Shown here piece by piece: positions 7,690 through 16,863 of a stretch of DNA of 64,000 bases; within the stretch, counting starts at the first letter, position 1, and every line of letters starts with the position of its first letter. Below the pieces are notes generated by a model. That model was not told where the DNA came from. It saw only the letters and a list, made by a program, of their open reading frames with translations, and did not search any database. Source of the stretch: an uncultured Bacillaceae bacterium. GTDB lineage: Bacteria; Bacillota; Bacilli; Bacillales; Bacillaceae_L. Location: contig CANMHG010000004.1 in the NCBI GenBank assembly GCA_947497585.1, forward strand, positions 1 through 64,000, in the 5' to 3' direction. The position numbers and the translations under genes were made by a program.

Positions 7690-8226
7690 ATGTCTGGTTG
7701 TATGAGTAGTATGTTTCAGGGGGAAGTAATGAATCTATGTAGTCCTTTGCAACAATTAAAAGATGAGCATGGTCCCTTAAATGAAATGAAAAAAGAATTA
7801 TACGATATTTCGTCAAATATAGAGAAAACGGAAGAAGCAGAGTGGCTAGAAGTTATAATGAAGTTGCGAGAGAAAGTAGAAAGCTTTGTTGCCGTGTTAG
7901 AACCACATTCACAAAGAGAAGAAGGTGTTCTTTTTGAGATGATGGAAAAGTATATTGGAAGAAATTCAGGGCCAATTGCAGTTATGGAATATGAACATGA
8001 TCAGGCAAAGTCTAACATAGGTAAGTTTTTAATAGAGACAGAACATCTCTCTGACAATTTATTAAAAGATGATGCTAAAAGGTTAGCTACCTTTGTAAGT
8101 GAAGCCTATTTAATTTTAACTGATCATTTTATGAAAGAAGAAAATGTATTGTTTCCAATGGCTGAGAAGATGTTGTCTGATGAAGAGAAACAAGAGCTTG
8201 AAGTAAGAATAAATGAAATGAAATAA
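7690..8226 (+). CDS. Hemerythrin HHE-domain protein
   Basis: A 178-aa cytoplasmic four-helix protein. Candidate diiron ligands are spaced as in hemerythrin-like domains: His27 (KDEHGPL), His73 and Glu77 (EPHSQREEG), His103 (EYEHDQ), His146 and Glu151 (TDHFMKEEN). Such proteins bind oxygen or NO or repair iron centres; the RIC/YtfE group is related. The N-terminus has two cysteines (Cys4, Cys17), part of which could act in redox sensing, but this is conjecture. GGGGG lies upstream at 7676-7680. The promoter architecture suggests induction at low oxygen. Single gene with its own terminator. Confidence 0.87.
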   Translation: MSGCMSSMFQGEVMNLCSPLQQLKDEHGPLNEMKKELYDISSNIEKTEEAEWLEVIMKLREKVESFVAVLEPHSQREEGVLFEMMEKYIGRNSGPIAVMEYEHDQAKSNIGKFLIETEHLSDNLLKDDAKRLATFVSEAYLILTDHFMKEENVLFPMAEKMLSDEEKQELEVRINEMK

Positions 8227-8239
8227 ATGGAAAATAGTT

Positions 8240-8273
8240 AGACTGCCGAAAAATACTTTTCGACAGTCTTTTT
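8240..8273 (+). terminator. Terminator after hemerythrin gene
   Basis: A 13-bp stem AGACTGCCGAAAA/TTTTCGACAGTCT with one mismatch, followed by T5. Confidence 0.9.
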
Positions 8274-8276
8274 AAA

Positions 8277-9509
8277 TTACTTATTCCAAGTTTCTACTTC
8301 TTCATCAGAAGGAAGCAAATAGGTCAATAGACCAAGAAGGGGTAGAAATCCAATAGCAATAATTGTAGAGGTTAAGCCAAAAATATCTGCCAATGACCCC
8401 ACTGCAATTGAGCCAATTGCTCCCATTCCAAAAGCTAGGCCGACTATTAATCCAGACATCGTACCTATTTTACCTGGTAGTAATTCTTGAGCATAGACTA
8501 CCGTTACTGAAAAACTCGACATAAGAATAAAACCAATTAATCCAACAAGTCCATAAGCAATCAATGGGTTAACAAAAGGTAATAGAATAGCCAAAGGTGT
8601 AGCACTAATCATAGATAAAAAGATAATTCTTTTCTTACCGAAACGGTCTGCCAAAGGACCTCCAAAAAATGTACCAACGGCACCTGCTGCCAAGAATATG
8701 AAAATAAAAAGTTGAGATTGTGAGATTGTATAGCCATACACTTCAATAACATAAAATGCATAAAAATTTGTTATAGATGATATATACCAAGATCGAGCAA
8801 AAACAAGAATTACGATAATTAATAAGGCAAGTTTTATTGCTTTTGAGAAGGACAACCTTGTCTCTAAACCACCAGATTTCAGTTTCGGCTTAGCTGAAAG
8901 CAATGTTAAGGTAGTTGAATACCACCTTGCAATATAGGTTAATAGTCCAATAGCTATTGCAGCTACAATAGAAAACCAAATAGCACCAAACTGTCCTAGT
9001 GGAACAAGTATTAATGCAGTAATAATTGGTCCTAATGCAGAACCTGAGTTCCCACCAACCTGGTAAATAGATTGTGCTAACCCTCTACGATTTCCGGCAG
9101 CCATATATGCAACCCGAGATCCTTCTGGATGGAAAATAGCTGAACCAAAACCGATACAAAGTACTGCTATGATGATGGTTAAAAATGTCGGAGCAAAGGC
9201 TAAACCGATAATGCCAAAAAACGTTAGAGTTAAACCAAATGGTAAGGCATATGGTAATGGTTTCTTATCAGTGTACCAACCAACAGCCGGCTGTAAGACT
9301 GAAGAGACCACATTTAATGAGAAACCAATTAAACCAATTTGTGTAAAGGTTAAACCCATTGATTTCTGTAAAATAGGAAACATTGCAGGTATAACTGCTT
9401 GAATGGAATCATTTAATAAATGACATAATCCAATCATAAATAAGATACTGTAGGCAGTTCTTTGTTCTGAATTTGGTTTAGATGATGTTATTTTACTAGT
9501 AGCAAGCAT
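8277..9509 (-). CDS. fsr: MFS transporter, Fsr (fosmidomycin resistance) family
   Basis: A 410-aa protein with twelve hydrophobic segments. The opening LFMIGLCHLLNDSIQAVIPAMFPIL and the region FHPEGSRVAYMAAGNRRGLAQSIYQVGGNSG are hallmarks of the Fsr branch of the major facilitator superfamily, which exports fosmidomycin in E. coli and has Bacillus homologues of unproven substrate. The loop GPLADRFGKKR is the MFS motif A of the C-terminal half. An AAAGGAG site precedes the ATG at about 12 bases. Transcription is monocistronic and convergent with the hemerythrin gene. Confidence 0.82.
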   Translation of the reverse strand: MLATSKITSSKPNSEQRTAYSILFMIGLCHLLNDSIQAVIPAMFPILQKSMGLTFTQIGLIGFSLNVVSSVLQPAVGWYTDKKPLPYALPFGLTLTFFGIIGLAFAPTFLTIIIAVLCIGFGSAIFHPEGSRVAYMAAGNRRGLAQSIYQVGGNSGSALGPIITALILVPLGQFGAIWFSIVAAIAIGLLTYIARWYSTTLTLLSAKPKLKSGGLETRLSFSKAIKLALLIIVILVFARSWYISSITNFYAFYVIEVYGYTISQSQLFIFIFLAAGAVGTFFGGPLADRFGKKRIIFLSMISATPLAILLPFVNPLIAYGLVGLIGFILMSSFSVTVVYAQELLPGKIGTMSGLIVGLAFGMGAIGSIAVGSLADIFGLTSTIIAIGFLPLLGLLTYLLPSDEEVETWNK

Positions 9510-9734
9510 AGGCGGAGATGCTCCTTTTATAATGTTATATACACCTTCAATAAAAAACCTTTTCTAAGGAATTGTAAAGGTATTTTTATTATTAATCCTT
9601 TCTAAAAACCTACATTATTCGACGAATTATTTCCTGGGTGATAGGAAAGATGAACTTTACGGTTTTTAAATTTTCTGATAAATTAGAGGTAGGTTTTAAA
9701 TATTATTTTAAGTTATTAGAGGAGGATTCATCGT

Positions 9735-10682
9735 ATGAGATATCGTCGTTTAGGACGATCTGGACTTAAGGTAAGTGAAATAAGTTTAGGAAGTTGGCTT
9801 ACATTTGGAAAAACAGTTGATGAAAAGGTAGCCTCTGAAACTATACATAAAGCATATGAATTAGGTATTAATTTTTTTGATTCAGCTAATGTTTACGAAC
9901 GAGGAGAAGGCGAGAGAATACTAGCAAAGTCTCTTAAAGATTATCGTAGAGAATCTTATGTAATAACTACAAAAGCATTTTGGCCGATGGGAGAAGGTCC
10001 GAATGATAGAGGACTGTCAAGAAAACATATAATTGAACAAGTACATGCTAGCTTAAAAAGGATGGACTTAGACTATATTGATGTTTTCTACTGTCACCGA
10101 TATGACCATGATACACCGGTTGATGAAACTTTAAGGGCAATTGATGATCTTGTTCGTCAAGGGAAAATTCTTTACGCAGGAGTTAGTGAGTGGTCTGCAG
10201 CACAAATCCAGGAGGCTGTATCTATCGCAGATAAATACTTGTTAGATAGAATTATAGTAAATCAGCCACAATATAATATGTTTCATAGAGATATCGAAGA
10301 TGAGATAATTCCTGTAAGTGAAAAGAACGGTATCTCTCAGGTCGTGTTTTCACCACTTGCTCAGGGTGTTCTAACAGGTAAATATAAGGGAGGACAATTC
10401 CCAACTGGTAGTAGGGGTGCTAATGAGCAGGTTAACACTTGGGTAAAACAAATTATTAATGATATTGTTTTAACAAAGTTAGACCGCTTAGAAGAAATTG
10501 CGGGGGATCTTGAAATCACTTTGCCAGAGTTAGCTCTAGCATGGATTTTACGCCAACCTAATGTTGCTAGTACTCTAGTAGGTGCTTCCAATCCTGAACA
10601 AATCGAGGCAAATGCCAGGGCGGCAGATGTTGTCTTGAGTTTTGAGACAATCGAAAAAATTGAAACCGTTTTAACAATTTAA
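9735..10682 (+). CDS. Aldo/keto reductase
   Basis: A 315-aa NADPH-dependent aldo/keto reductase of the potassium-channel beta-subunit-like group. The catalytic tetrad is visible: Asp and Tyr in FFDSANVYERG, Lys in VITTKAFWP, His in DVFYCHRYD. The C-terminal cofactor region has VGASNPEQIEANARA. The closest type is probably the B. subtilis YrpG/IolS-like reductases. The substrate is unknown. A good GAGGAGG site precedes the ATG. It is divergent from the Fsr-like gene and shares a bidirectional terminator with the kinase gene. Confidence 0.88.
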   Translation: MRYRRLGRSGLKVSEISLGSWLTFGKTVDEKVASETIHKAYELGINFFDSANVYERGEGERILAKSLKDYRRESYVITTKAFWPMGEGPNDRGLSRKHIIEQVHASLKRMDLDYIDVFYCHRYDHDTPVDETLRAIDDLVRQGKILYAGVSEWSAAQIQEAVSIADKYLLDRIIVNQPQYNMFHRDIEDEIIPVSEKNGISQVVFSPLAQGVLTGKYKGGQFPTGSRGANEQVNTWVKQIINDIVLTKLDRLEEIAGDLEITLPELALAWILRQPNVASTLVGASNPEQIEANARAADVVLSFETIEKIETVLTI

Positions 10683-10686
10683 TCTA

Positions 10687-10723
10687 AAAGAAAACAGGCT
10701 ACGCTTCATAGCCTGTTTTCTTT
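10687..10723. terminator. Bidirectional terminator
   Basis: A 15-bp perfect stem AAAGAAAACAGGCTA/TAGCCTGTTTTCTTT with a seven-base loop lies between convergent genes. A and T tracts flank both arms, so it can serve both directions. Confidence 0.92.
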
Positions 10724-12222
10724 ATGGAAAGTGGTAATAAAATTTTCACTTTTGTTCCAACATTCACTTCACTCTCAATATCAATTGTCCCTCCATATAG
10801 AGTGATAATTCGCCTACAAACAACTAAACCTAGTCCTGTCCCTGTATCTTTCATTGTGAAAAATGGTTCAAATATTTTTGATTGGGCTTCTTTAGGAATT
10901 CCTCGACCATTATCTGTGATGGTTATTAGGCAATTACTTGCACTTTCTTGGAGTTGAATGACAAGCGTTCCATTTGAAGGCATTGCCTGAAAAGCATTTT
11001 TTGTCAGGTTTAGAATTACTTGTTTAATATGATCCTTTGTACATTTAACTAGTAATGGATGTTCACCATCGTTTACGACACGATACTTAATATTGTAAAG
11101 GTTCGCTTCGGAGAGAATAAGTGGATCAAGCTCACTTATAATTTTTCTTATGTCATTATCCTCGGTTTTTTCTGCAGTAGGTTTTCCAAGTACTAGAAAT
11201 TCACTAATGATCTCATTTATTCGTTTTATTTCTTCATCGATTACAGAAAAATAGAATTGGTCTTCCTTGTCTGTGTATTTCTCACTTAATAATTGAATGA
11301 GCCCTTTTATTCCAGTGAGGGGATTCCTAATTTCATGGGCAGTACTTGCAGCTAACGTTCCAACAAGTTCTAGCTTTTGAGCTTCATTTTGGGCAATTTC
11401 AAACGCAGTTTTTCTACGTAAAAGTACATATTTCACTAATATCAGTAAGATGTTAGTGAAAATAAAAGTAGTAACAATGTAGGAAAAAGAAGCGTTAAGC
11501 AACTCTTCCTTTGGAAATAAAGAAAAATTTGGTTTGCCCTCTAGTGTCCAAGGTGTATGTGTAAGAGCAGTTGAGATAGCTTCACCCTTAGAATCTGTAA
11601 ATTTAGAAGCTGTGCTAAGAATTTCAGTTCCATCCATTTCAGTTACTCGAATAAAAGTGTTCGGCGTTAAGACCCTCATTTCATTTTCGATATAGTCTAA
11701 ACGAAGACTTAGAAGTAAATAACCATTATAGTCATCTTTTTGGGTGACAGGTGTAGCGATAGATATGATATATCTGTTAGTTACTCTTCCTGTATGGGCT
11801 TTGGAAATAACTGTTTTTTTAGAGCGAACAACATCCTGAAAATATTCACGGTCCGCTAAATTAACAGGAGATTGTAAGTTTACAGATGAGGCTAAAATAT
11901 CGCCTTGCTCATTAACGTAGTAGAGCCCTGAGTATCTTGAATCTTGACTATGGGCTTTGCTAAGGACATCCTCTATCTCTGCTATTGCATTTTGCCCAGG
12001 GTTAATCACAAGAGCAAGAGCCTCTGTTGTAGCAATGGTTTCTCCAATAAATCGATCAAAATGGCTTTTATAAAACTGTAATGTCCAATCGGTAGTATCC
12101 ATAAGTTCTTTTTCAAGAGAATCATACTCGTTTTGGATTAGTACGTAACTAGCAATACTGGTCGGTAGTAAAACAATTGCTAAGTAGATTAATAGATTCT
12201 TAAATACTGTATTTAGCTTCAA
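10699..12222 (-). CDS. Orphan sensor histidine kinase, sporulation-kinase type
   Basis: A 507-aa membrane kinase. Transmembrane segments lie at about 9-29 and 246-268, with an extracytoplasmic Cache-like sensor between them. The phosphoacceptor His296 sits in STAHEIRNPLTGIKGLIQLLSEKY, the version of the H box shared with the Bacillus phosphorelay kinases. The ATPase domain follows (N box LTKNAFQAM, G1 DNGRGIP, F box EPFFT, G2 GTGLGL). No response regulator is adjacent, so input to Spo0F or Spo0A is a fair inference. The start is TTG with AAGGGG upstream. Which Kin it corresponds to is unclear. Confidence 0.85.
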   Translation of the reverse strand: MKLNTVFKNLLIYLAIVLLPTSIASYVLIQNEYDSLEKELMDTTDWTLQFYKSHFDRFIGETIATTEALALVINPGQNAIAEIEDVLSKAHSQDSRYSGLYYVNEQGDILASSVNLQSPVNLADREYFQDVVRSKKTVISKAHTGRVTNRYIISIATPVTQKDDYNGYLLLSLRLDYIENEMRVLTPNTFIRVTEMDGTEILSTASKFTDSKGEAISTALTHTPWTLEGKPNFSLFPKEELLNASFSYIVTTFIFTNILLILVKYVLLRRKTAFEIAQNEAQKLELVGTLAASTAHEIRNPLTGIKGLIQLLSEKYTDKEDQFYFSVIDEEIKRINEIISEFLVLGKPTAEKTEDNDIRKIISELDPLILSEANLYNIKYRVVNDGEHPLLVKCTKDHIKQVILNLTKNAFQAMPSNGTLVIQLQESASNCLITITDNGRGIPKEAQSKIFEPFFTMKDTGTGLGLVVCRRIITLYGGTIDIESEVNVGTKVKILLPLSIKKTGYEA

Positions 12223-12360
12223 AGTTGTTACCCCTTAAAAATAGTATCTTCATATATCAACTATAGTATAGTGGTGTTTTAAAGTAAATGTGGGAATAAT
12301 AGTTGACCACATCGTAATTTTTATATAACTTTTAAGGATAGTACCAAGGAGGTAGAGAGT

Positions 12361-13161
12361 ATGAACTGGAATGAAATCTATGAGACAGCAAAAGCTTGGA
12401 CACTTGAGGCAGGAGAAATTTTAAGAAGAGCTACAAAGGAAACTGTAAAAGTAGAGTATAAGACTTCTGCAGCAGACTTAGTTACTCAAAAGGATAAGGA
12501 AATAGAGCAATTTTTTATTGATCGGATTGCGAAGAATTACCCAGAACACTTCCTATTAGGAGAAGAAGGTCTAGCGAGTGAACAAGAATATGATCCAATT
12601 CAAGAAATCGTTTGGATAGTCGACCCGATTGATGGAACAACAAATTTTGTTCATCAAAAGAGAAATTTTGCAATCTCTGTTGGTATTTATGAATATGGAA
12701 GGCCGAAAATAGGATTTGTGTATGACCCGGTGGCAGATGAACTTTTTTCTGCACAAGTTGGACAAGGTGCTTATTTAAATAATCAATTATTACCGAAATT
12801 ACCAAAGAAAACATTAGAAGAAGCAAATATTAGTATAAATCAACTTTGGCTTGTACCAAATACATATGTTGATTACACAATTTTTACTAGTATGATTCAG
12901 AAAGCGAGAGGAACTCGTTATATAGGTTCTGCAGCTCTAGAGATTGCTTATGTTGCATGTGGTAGATTAGATACGTATATTGATTTTCGTCTTTCATCAT
13001 GGGATATTGCTGGAGGAATGGTTATCTTAGGGGAGGTTGATGGGTTAATGAGAACAGATGATAATAAGGGCATTAATGTTTTTAATCCTGGTACTACCTT
13101 CTTTTCAAATAAACATGTATTAGATGAAGTTTATCAAAATTTGAATAATAAAATAGGTTGA
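12361..13161 (+). CDS. Inositol monophosphatase family protein
   Basis: A 266-aa Mg-dependent sugar phosphatase of the SuhB/inositol-phosphatase fold. Metal ligands are in GEEG (Glu68/69) and VDPIDGTTNFVH (Asp88, Asp91), and the third aspartate is in SSWDIAGGMVI near the C-terminus. The family dephosphorylates inositol phosphate, histidinol phosphate, or PAP-type nucleotides; the exact substrate is open. The ribosome site is AAGGAGG. It lies directly upstream of phnD, but about 190 bp apart, and is probably a separate transcription unit. Confidence 0.88.
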   Translation: MNWNEIYETAKAWTLEAGEILRRATKETVKVEYKTSAADLVTQKDKEIEQFFIDRIAKNYPEHFLLGEEGLASEQEYDPIQEIVWIVDPIDGTTNFVHQKRNFAISVGIYEYGRPKIGFVYDPVADELFSAQVGQGAYLNNQLLPKLPKKTLEEANISINQLWLVPNTYVDYTIFTSMIQKARGTRYIGSAALEIAYVACGRLDTYIDFRLSSWDIAGGMVILGEVDGLMRTDDNKGINVFNPGTTFFSNKHVLDEVYQNLNNKIG

Positions 13162-13352
13162 CAGGTACATTTAATAGATTCAATTTTTGAGGCCGAAATT
13201 CGGAATATTTAATGTTATAAAATATTGCAATGTTTCTCATAAGTAAATTTTTTGTAAATAAATTAAATTTTGTGTCGAAAAATTGAACGCTTTAATATAT
13301 AATGAAATCGATTCAACTTTTCTAATCTTTAATTATCTTAGGAGGCAAAAGA

Positions 13353-14258
13353 ATGAAAAAGTTTTTAACTCTGCTAACTGCTCTAACGATGCTTTTAGCT
13401 CTTGCTGCATGTGGTTCGAACAACGAAGGTACTGGCGAGAAAAAAGAAGAAGAAATTAAAGAATTAACTATGGGATTCATTCCTTCACAGGAAGCTGACC
13501 AAATTGCTGATAACGTTAAGCCGTTAGAAGAGTACTTAACTGAGAAGCTGGGTGTTCCTGTAAAAGCTGAAGTTATGATTGACTTTGTTGGTTTAGTTGA
13601 AGGTATGAGAACTGGTCAAATCGATATTGGTTTTACAAACCCATTTGGTTATGTTCAAGCAGTAGAGCGTGCAGAAGTTCAGCCTGTTGTTAAGGCAATT
13701 CGTCGTGGATCTGATACATACAAAGCACAATTCATTGCTAGAGCTGATTCAGGACTTAAATCTATTGATGATTTAGTTGCAAAAGAAGGTTTAACTTGGG
13801 CGTTTGGTGATACACTTTCAACTTCTGGATATTTATTCCCGGCATCATTATTAACTCAAAAAGGTGTTGCAGATATTAACACATTCTTTAAGCAAACTGC
13901 TGTTGGTGGACATGACAATGCTGTATTAGCAGTTCTTGAAGGACAAGCAGATTTTGCTACTACTTTTGATGATGCACGTACAGTTATTGCAAAAGATCAT
14001 CCAAATGTTATGGAAGAAGTAGTAGTAATCGGTCACACAGAAGACATTCCTAATGATGGAGTTTCTGTTCGTAAAGGTTTATCTGAAGAGTGGGTTAACA
14101 AAATTAAAGAAGCATTTTTAGCAATTAATGATAACCCTGAAGTATTATCAGTTATGAACGAAGTATATACTTGGGATGGAATTGCAGAATCTACTGATGA
14201 AGAATATGATGTTGTTCGTGCAGTTTATGAGCAATTTAAAGAGCAATTAGGTCAATAA
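13353..14258 (+). CDS. phnD: PhnD-family phosphonate/phosphite-binding lipoprotein
   Basis: A 301-aa substrate-binding lipoprotein. The signal peptide ends in the lipobox LAAC (Cys20), followed by an acidic/lysine linker and the PhnD-like domain: LTMGFIPSQEADQIADNVKPLEEYLTE, MRTGQIDIGFTNPFGY, and GHDNAVLAVLEGQADFATTF. It presents phosphonate, phosphite or a phosphate ester to the PhnC/PhnE transporter. A -10 TATAAT lies at 13298-13303 with a weak -35. The intergenic terminator at 14280 probably makes it more abundant than the other subunits. The substrate cannot be assigned from sequence. Confidence 0.9.
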   Translation: MKKFLTLLTALTMLLALAACGSNNEGTGEKKEEEIKELTMGFIPSQEADQIADNVKPLEEYLTEKLGVPVKAEVMIDFVGLVEGMRTGQIDIGFTNPFGYVQAVERAEVQPVVKAIRRGSDTYKAQFIARADSGLKSIDDLVAKEGLTWAFGDTLSTSGYLFPASLLTQKGVADINTFFKQTAVGGHDNAVLAVLEGQADFATTFDDARTVIAKDHPNVMEEVVVIGHTEDIPNDGVSVRKGLSEEWVNKIKEAFLAINDNPEVLSVMNEVYTWDGIAESTDEEYDVVRAVYEQFKEQLGQ

Positions 14259-14279
14259 TTTTAAAACAATCTCAAAAAT

Positions 14280-14315
14280 AAAGAGAGGAGATTAACATTC
14301 TTCCTCTCTTTTTTA
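14280..14315 (+). terminator. Intraoperonic terminator between phnD and phnC
   Basis: The stem AAGAGAGGA/TCCTCTCTT is followed by T6. It lies within the 165-bp phnD-phnC gap, so it probably works as a partial terminator that raises phnD over phnCEE. Confidence 0.85.
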
Positions 14316-14423
14316 TCGCTATAATTATTTGAAATCATTGTGATAGGATTTTTAGGAAATACTTGATAGTAAAATAGCCTGGTGAAGCTAGGTTTCTAAA
14401 TGAGAGTAAAGGAGCAACACAAG

Positions 14424-15203
14424 ATGATTGAATTTAAAAATGTTTCTCTAACATACCCAAATGGGCACCAGGGGCTAAAGAACGTAAACGTAACAATAAA
14501 CCCAGGCGAGTTTATTGTTGTAGTTGGTTTATCTGGAGCTGGAAAATCCACTTTTATCAGAAGTATTAACCAACTGGTTAAACCTACTGATGGAGAGTTG
14601 TTAATAGATGGGAAAAACACACTGGTATTTAAAGAAAGAGAACTTAAAGGTCTAAGAAAAAACATTGGGATGATTTTCCAAAACTATAACCTAGTTAATA
14701 GAATGTCTGTTTTACGAAATGTATTAACTGGACGATTAGGACATACTGGAACGCTTAAAAGCATTCTTGGACTATTTTCAGAAGAAGATAAACAGTTAGC
14801 TCTTAATAGCTTAAAAAGAGTTGGAATTGAAGAAAAAGCTTACTCTAGAGCTGATCAACTTAGTGGTGGACAACAACAACGTGTAAGTATTGCTCGAGCT
14901 TTAACACAACAACCTAAATATATCCTAGCAGATGAGCCAGTTGCGAGTCTTGATCCTCCAACATCTCATATTGTAATGAAGGACTTAAAGAAAATTAACA
15001 AAGAAGATGGAATCACTACGATTGTTAACCTGCATTTCATTGATATGGCGATGGAGTATGCAGATCGAATTATCGGTATGCGTGCAGGAGAAATTGTTTT
15101 TGATGGTCCTGCTTCTACAGTTACAGAAAAAACTTTCGAGCAAATTTATGGACGTCCTATTAAGGAAGATGATTTACGCGGGAGTGTAGATAATAATGAG
15201 TAA
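14424..15203 (+). CDS. phnC: Phosphonate ABC transporter ATPase PhnC
   Basis: A 259-aa ABC ATPase. Walker A is GLSGAGKST, the Q loop is [23 protein letters not shown], the signature is LSGGQQQR and Walker B is YILADEP, with His in NLHFIDMA. The PhnC character is seen in the Q-loop region and in [16 protein letters not shown] chose the second ATG because AAAGGAG lies nine bases before it; the longer frame from 14400 has no such site. The 3' end overlaps phnE by eight bases. Confidence 0.93.
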   Translation: MIEFKNVSLTYPNGHQGLKNVNVTINPGEFIVVVGLSGAGKSTFIRSINQLVKPTDGELLIDGKNTLVFKERELKGLRKNIGMIFQNYNLVNRMSVLRNVLTGRLGHTGTLKSILGLFSEEDKQLALNSLKRVGIEEKAYSRADQLSGGQQQRVSIARALTQQPKYILADEPVASLDPPTSHIVMKDLKKINKEDGITTIVNLHFIDMAMEYADRIIGMRAGEIVFDGPASTVTEKTFEQIYGRPIKEDDLRGSVDNNE

Positions 15204-16002
15204 GCTTGCTGAACCAACTAAAAAGATACCTGTTGTTCCTGCAAGAACGAAGGCGACTTTTACAAGTATTTTGGTAATTGTATTTGGACTATACCTTGGT
15301 TCGGCTTATTTTACAAAAGCCTATCCAGATCGAATTATTGAAGGAATGCCAATCGTTATTGATTTCATTATACATGACCTTTTTCCTCCAAACTTAGGTT
15401 ATATGGACAAGGTTTTAGTAAAGTTGATTGAAACGTGGAACATGGCACTTTTAGCTACAACACTTTCCGCTATTTTTGCACTACCAATCAGCTTCTTAGC
15501 TGCTTCAAATATCAATAAAAGTAAAGGTTTCTATAGAACTGTTCGTTTTCTTTTGAATATCTTACGTACAATTCCAGAACTTATCTTAGCAGTTATCTTA
15601 GTAGCATTAATGGGTATTGGTGCCCTTGCTGGTATTGGAGCACTTTTTATATTTTCTCTAGGAATCTTAGCAAAGTTAATTAGTGAGACGATTGAAGCCA
15701 TCGACCCAAATCCTTTAGAGGCGATTCGTGCAACTGGTGGAAACATCATTCAAGTTATTTGGTATGGTGTTATGCCACAAATTTTACCGCACTTTACTTC
15801 TTATTCGTTATACGTGCTAGAAATCAATGTTCGTGCTTCTGTAGTTTTAGGGTTTGTAGGTGCAGGTGGTATCGGATTAATCTTGAAACATCAACTGGCG
15901 CTATTTAATTTCGGTAATGTTTCTACGATTGTCATCATGACTTTTATCGCGGTTACAATTATTGACTTTGTGAGTAACCGAATAAGGGAGCGATTTATTT
16001 AA
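15196..16002 (+). CDS. phnE: Phosphonate ABC transporter permease PhnE (first)
   Basis: A 268-aa inner-membrane permease with about six hydrophobic segments. The ABC-permease coupling region is RTIPELILAVILVALMG...EAIDPNPLEAIRATGGNIIQ, and the PhnE C-terminal element is EINVRASVVLGFVGAGGIG. It starts inside the end of phnC and ends TAATG into the second permease gene, so the three are translationally coupled. It probably pairs with the second PhnE as a heterodimer. Confidence 0.93.
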   Translation: MSKLAEPTKKIPVVPARTKATFTSILVIVFGLYLGSAYFTKAYPDRIIEGMPIVIDFIIHDLFPPNLGYMDKVLVKLIETWNMALLATTLSAIFALPISFLAASNINKSKGFYRTVRFLLNILRTIPELILAVILVALMGIGALAGIGALFIFSLGILAKLISETIEAIDPNPLEAIRATGGNIIQVIWYGVMPQILPHFTSYSLYVLEINVRASVVLGFVGAGGIGLILKHQLALFNFGNVSTIVIMTFIAVTIIDFVSNRIRERFI

Positions 16003-16796
16003 TGAGTAAGACAATAGAAACAATTAAACCACCAGTTAAAAAGAATCGATGGGCATATGTTCTCATCGGACTTGTATTATTCTATTTGTATTATATTGCA
16101 TTAACTATGACGGATTTGTCTTATAGAGGATCATCTTTAAGTCCTGCCGCTATCTTTAAACGTTTATTCTGGGACCCATTCTTCATGGCAGATGTTCGGG
16201 CTAAAATTCCAGAATATGCATACTATATGTTTGAAACACTCTTAATCGCTTACGCTGGAACATTAATTGCTGCTATATTAGCAATCCCTTTTGGGTTTTT
16301 AGCTGCAAGAAATATGTCCAAGCTTGCGAACTTAGGAAAATGGATACTAAATGGAATCCGTGCTTTCCCTGAAATTATGCTAGCAATCATCTTCGTTGCT
16401 GCAGTAGGTATGGGTCCTTATGCAGGGGTACTAGCAGTTGGTATCCATTCAATTGGAATGTTAGGTAAGCTTTATGCTGAGGTAATTGAGTCTATTGATA
16501 TGAAAGTATTAGAGGCTCTTAAAGCTAACGGTGCAAACCGCCTTCAAGTTATGTGGTACGGAGTTATCCCACAGGTAATTCCACAATTTTCTAACTATGC
16601 GATGTACCGTTTTGAAGTAGACGTTCGTTCATCTACAATCTTAGGTGTTGTAGGTGCGGGTGGAATCGGAGCACCACTTATCATTGCATCTATGCAACGT
16701 AACTGGGAGCAAGTAGGGATGATGTTAATTATCATCATCGTTGTTGTAACAATTATTGACCTGATCAGTGGTAAGATTCGTCAACGAATCGTTTAA
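16002..16796 (+). CDS. phnE: Phosphonate ABC transporter permease PhnE (second)
   Basis: A 264-aa paralogue of the preceding permease with the same motifs (RAFPEIMLAIIFVAAVGMG; ALKANGANRLQ; EVDVRSSTILGVVGAGGIG). The N-terminus is different and basic. Two distinct PhnE genes in tandem are common in Firmicutes phosphonate/phosphite loci. It is the last gene of the operon; a terminator follows. No C-P lyase, phosphonatase or phosphite dehydrogenase is nearby. Confidence 0.93.
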   Translation: MSKTIETIKPPVKKNRWAYVLIGLVLFYLYYIALTMTDLSYRGSSLSPAAIFKRLFWDPFFMADVRAKIPEYAYYMFETLLIAYAGTLIAAILAIPFGFLAARNMSKLANLGKWILNGIRAFPEIMLAIIFVAAVGMGPYAGVLAVGIHSIGMLGKLYAEVIESIDMKVLEALKANGANRLQVMWYGVIPQVIPQFSNYAMYRFEVDVRSSTILGVVGAGGIGAPLIIASMQRNWEQVGMMLIIIIVVVTIIDLISGKIRQRIV

Positions 16797-16815
16797 GGAA
16801 ATAGTAATAAATTTT

Positions 16816-16848
16816 AGCACTTCCTGTTTGACAGAAAGTGCTTTTTTT
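16816..16848 (+). terminator. Terminator of the phn operon
   Basis: The stem AGCACTTCCTGT/ACAGAAAGTGCT has one mismatch and is followed by T7. Confidence 0.92.
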
Positions 16849-16863
16849 ACATAGTTATTTTCA

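Noticed and set aside
13273..13279. Spo0A-box heptamer upstream of phnD, and another at 33925-33931 before the L,D-transpeptidase
   Set aside because: Several such heptamers are expected by chance on two strands of 64 kb, and neither gene has a sporulation link in sequence.
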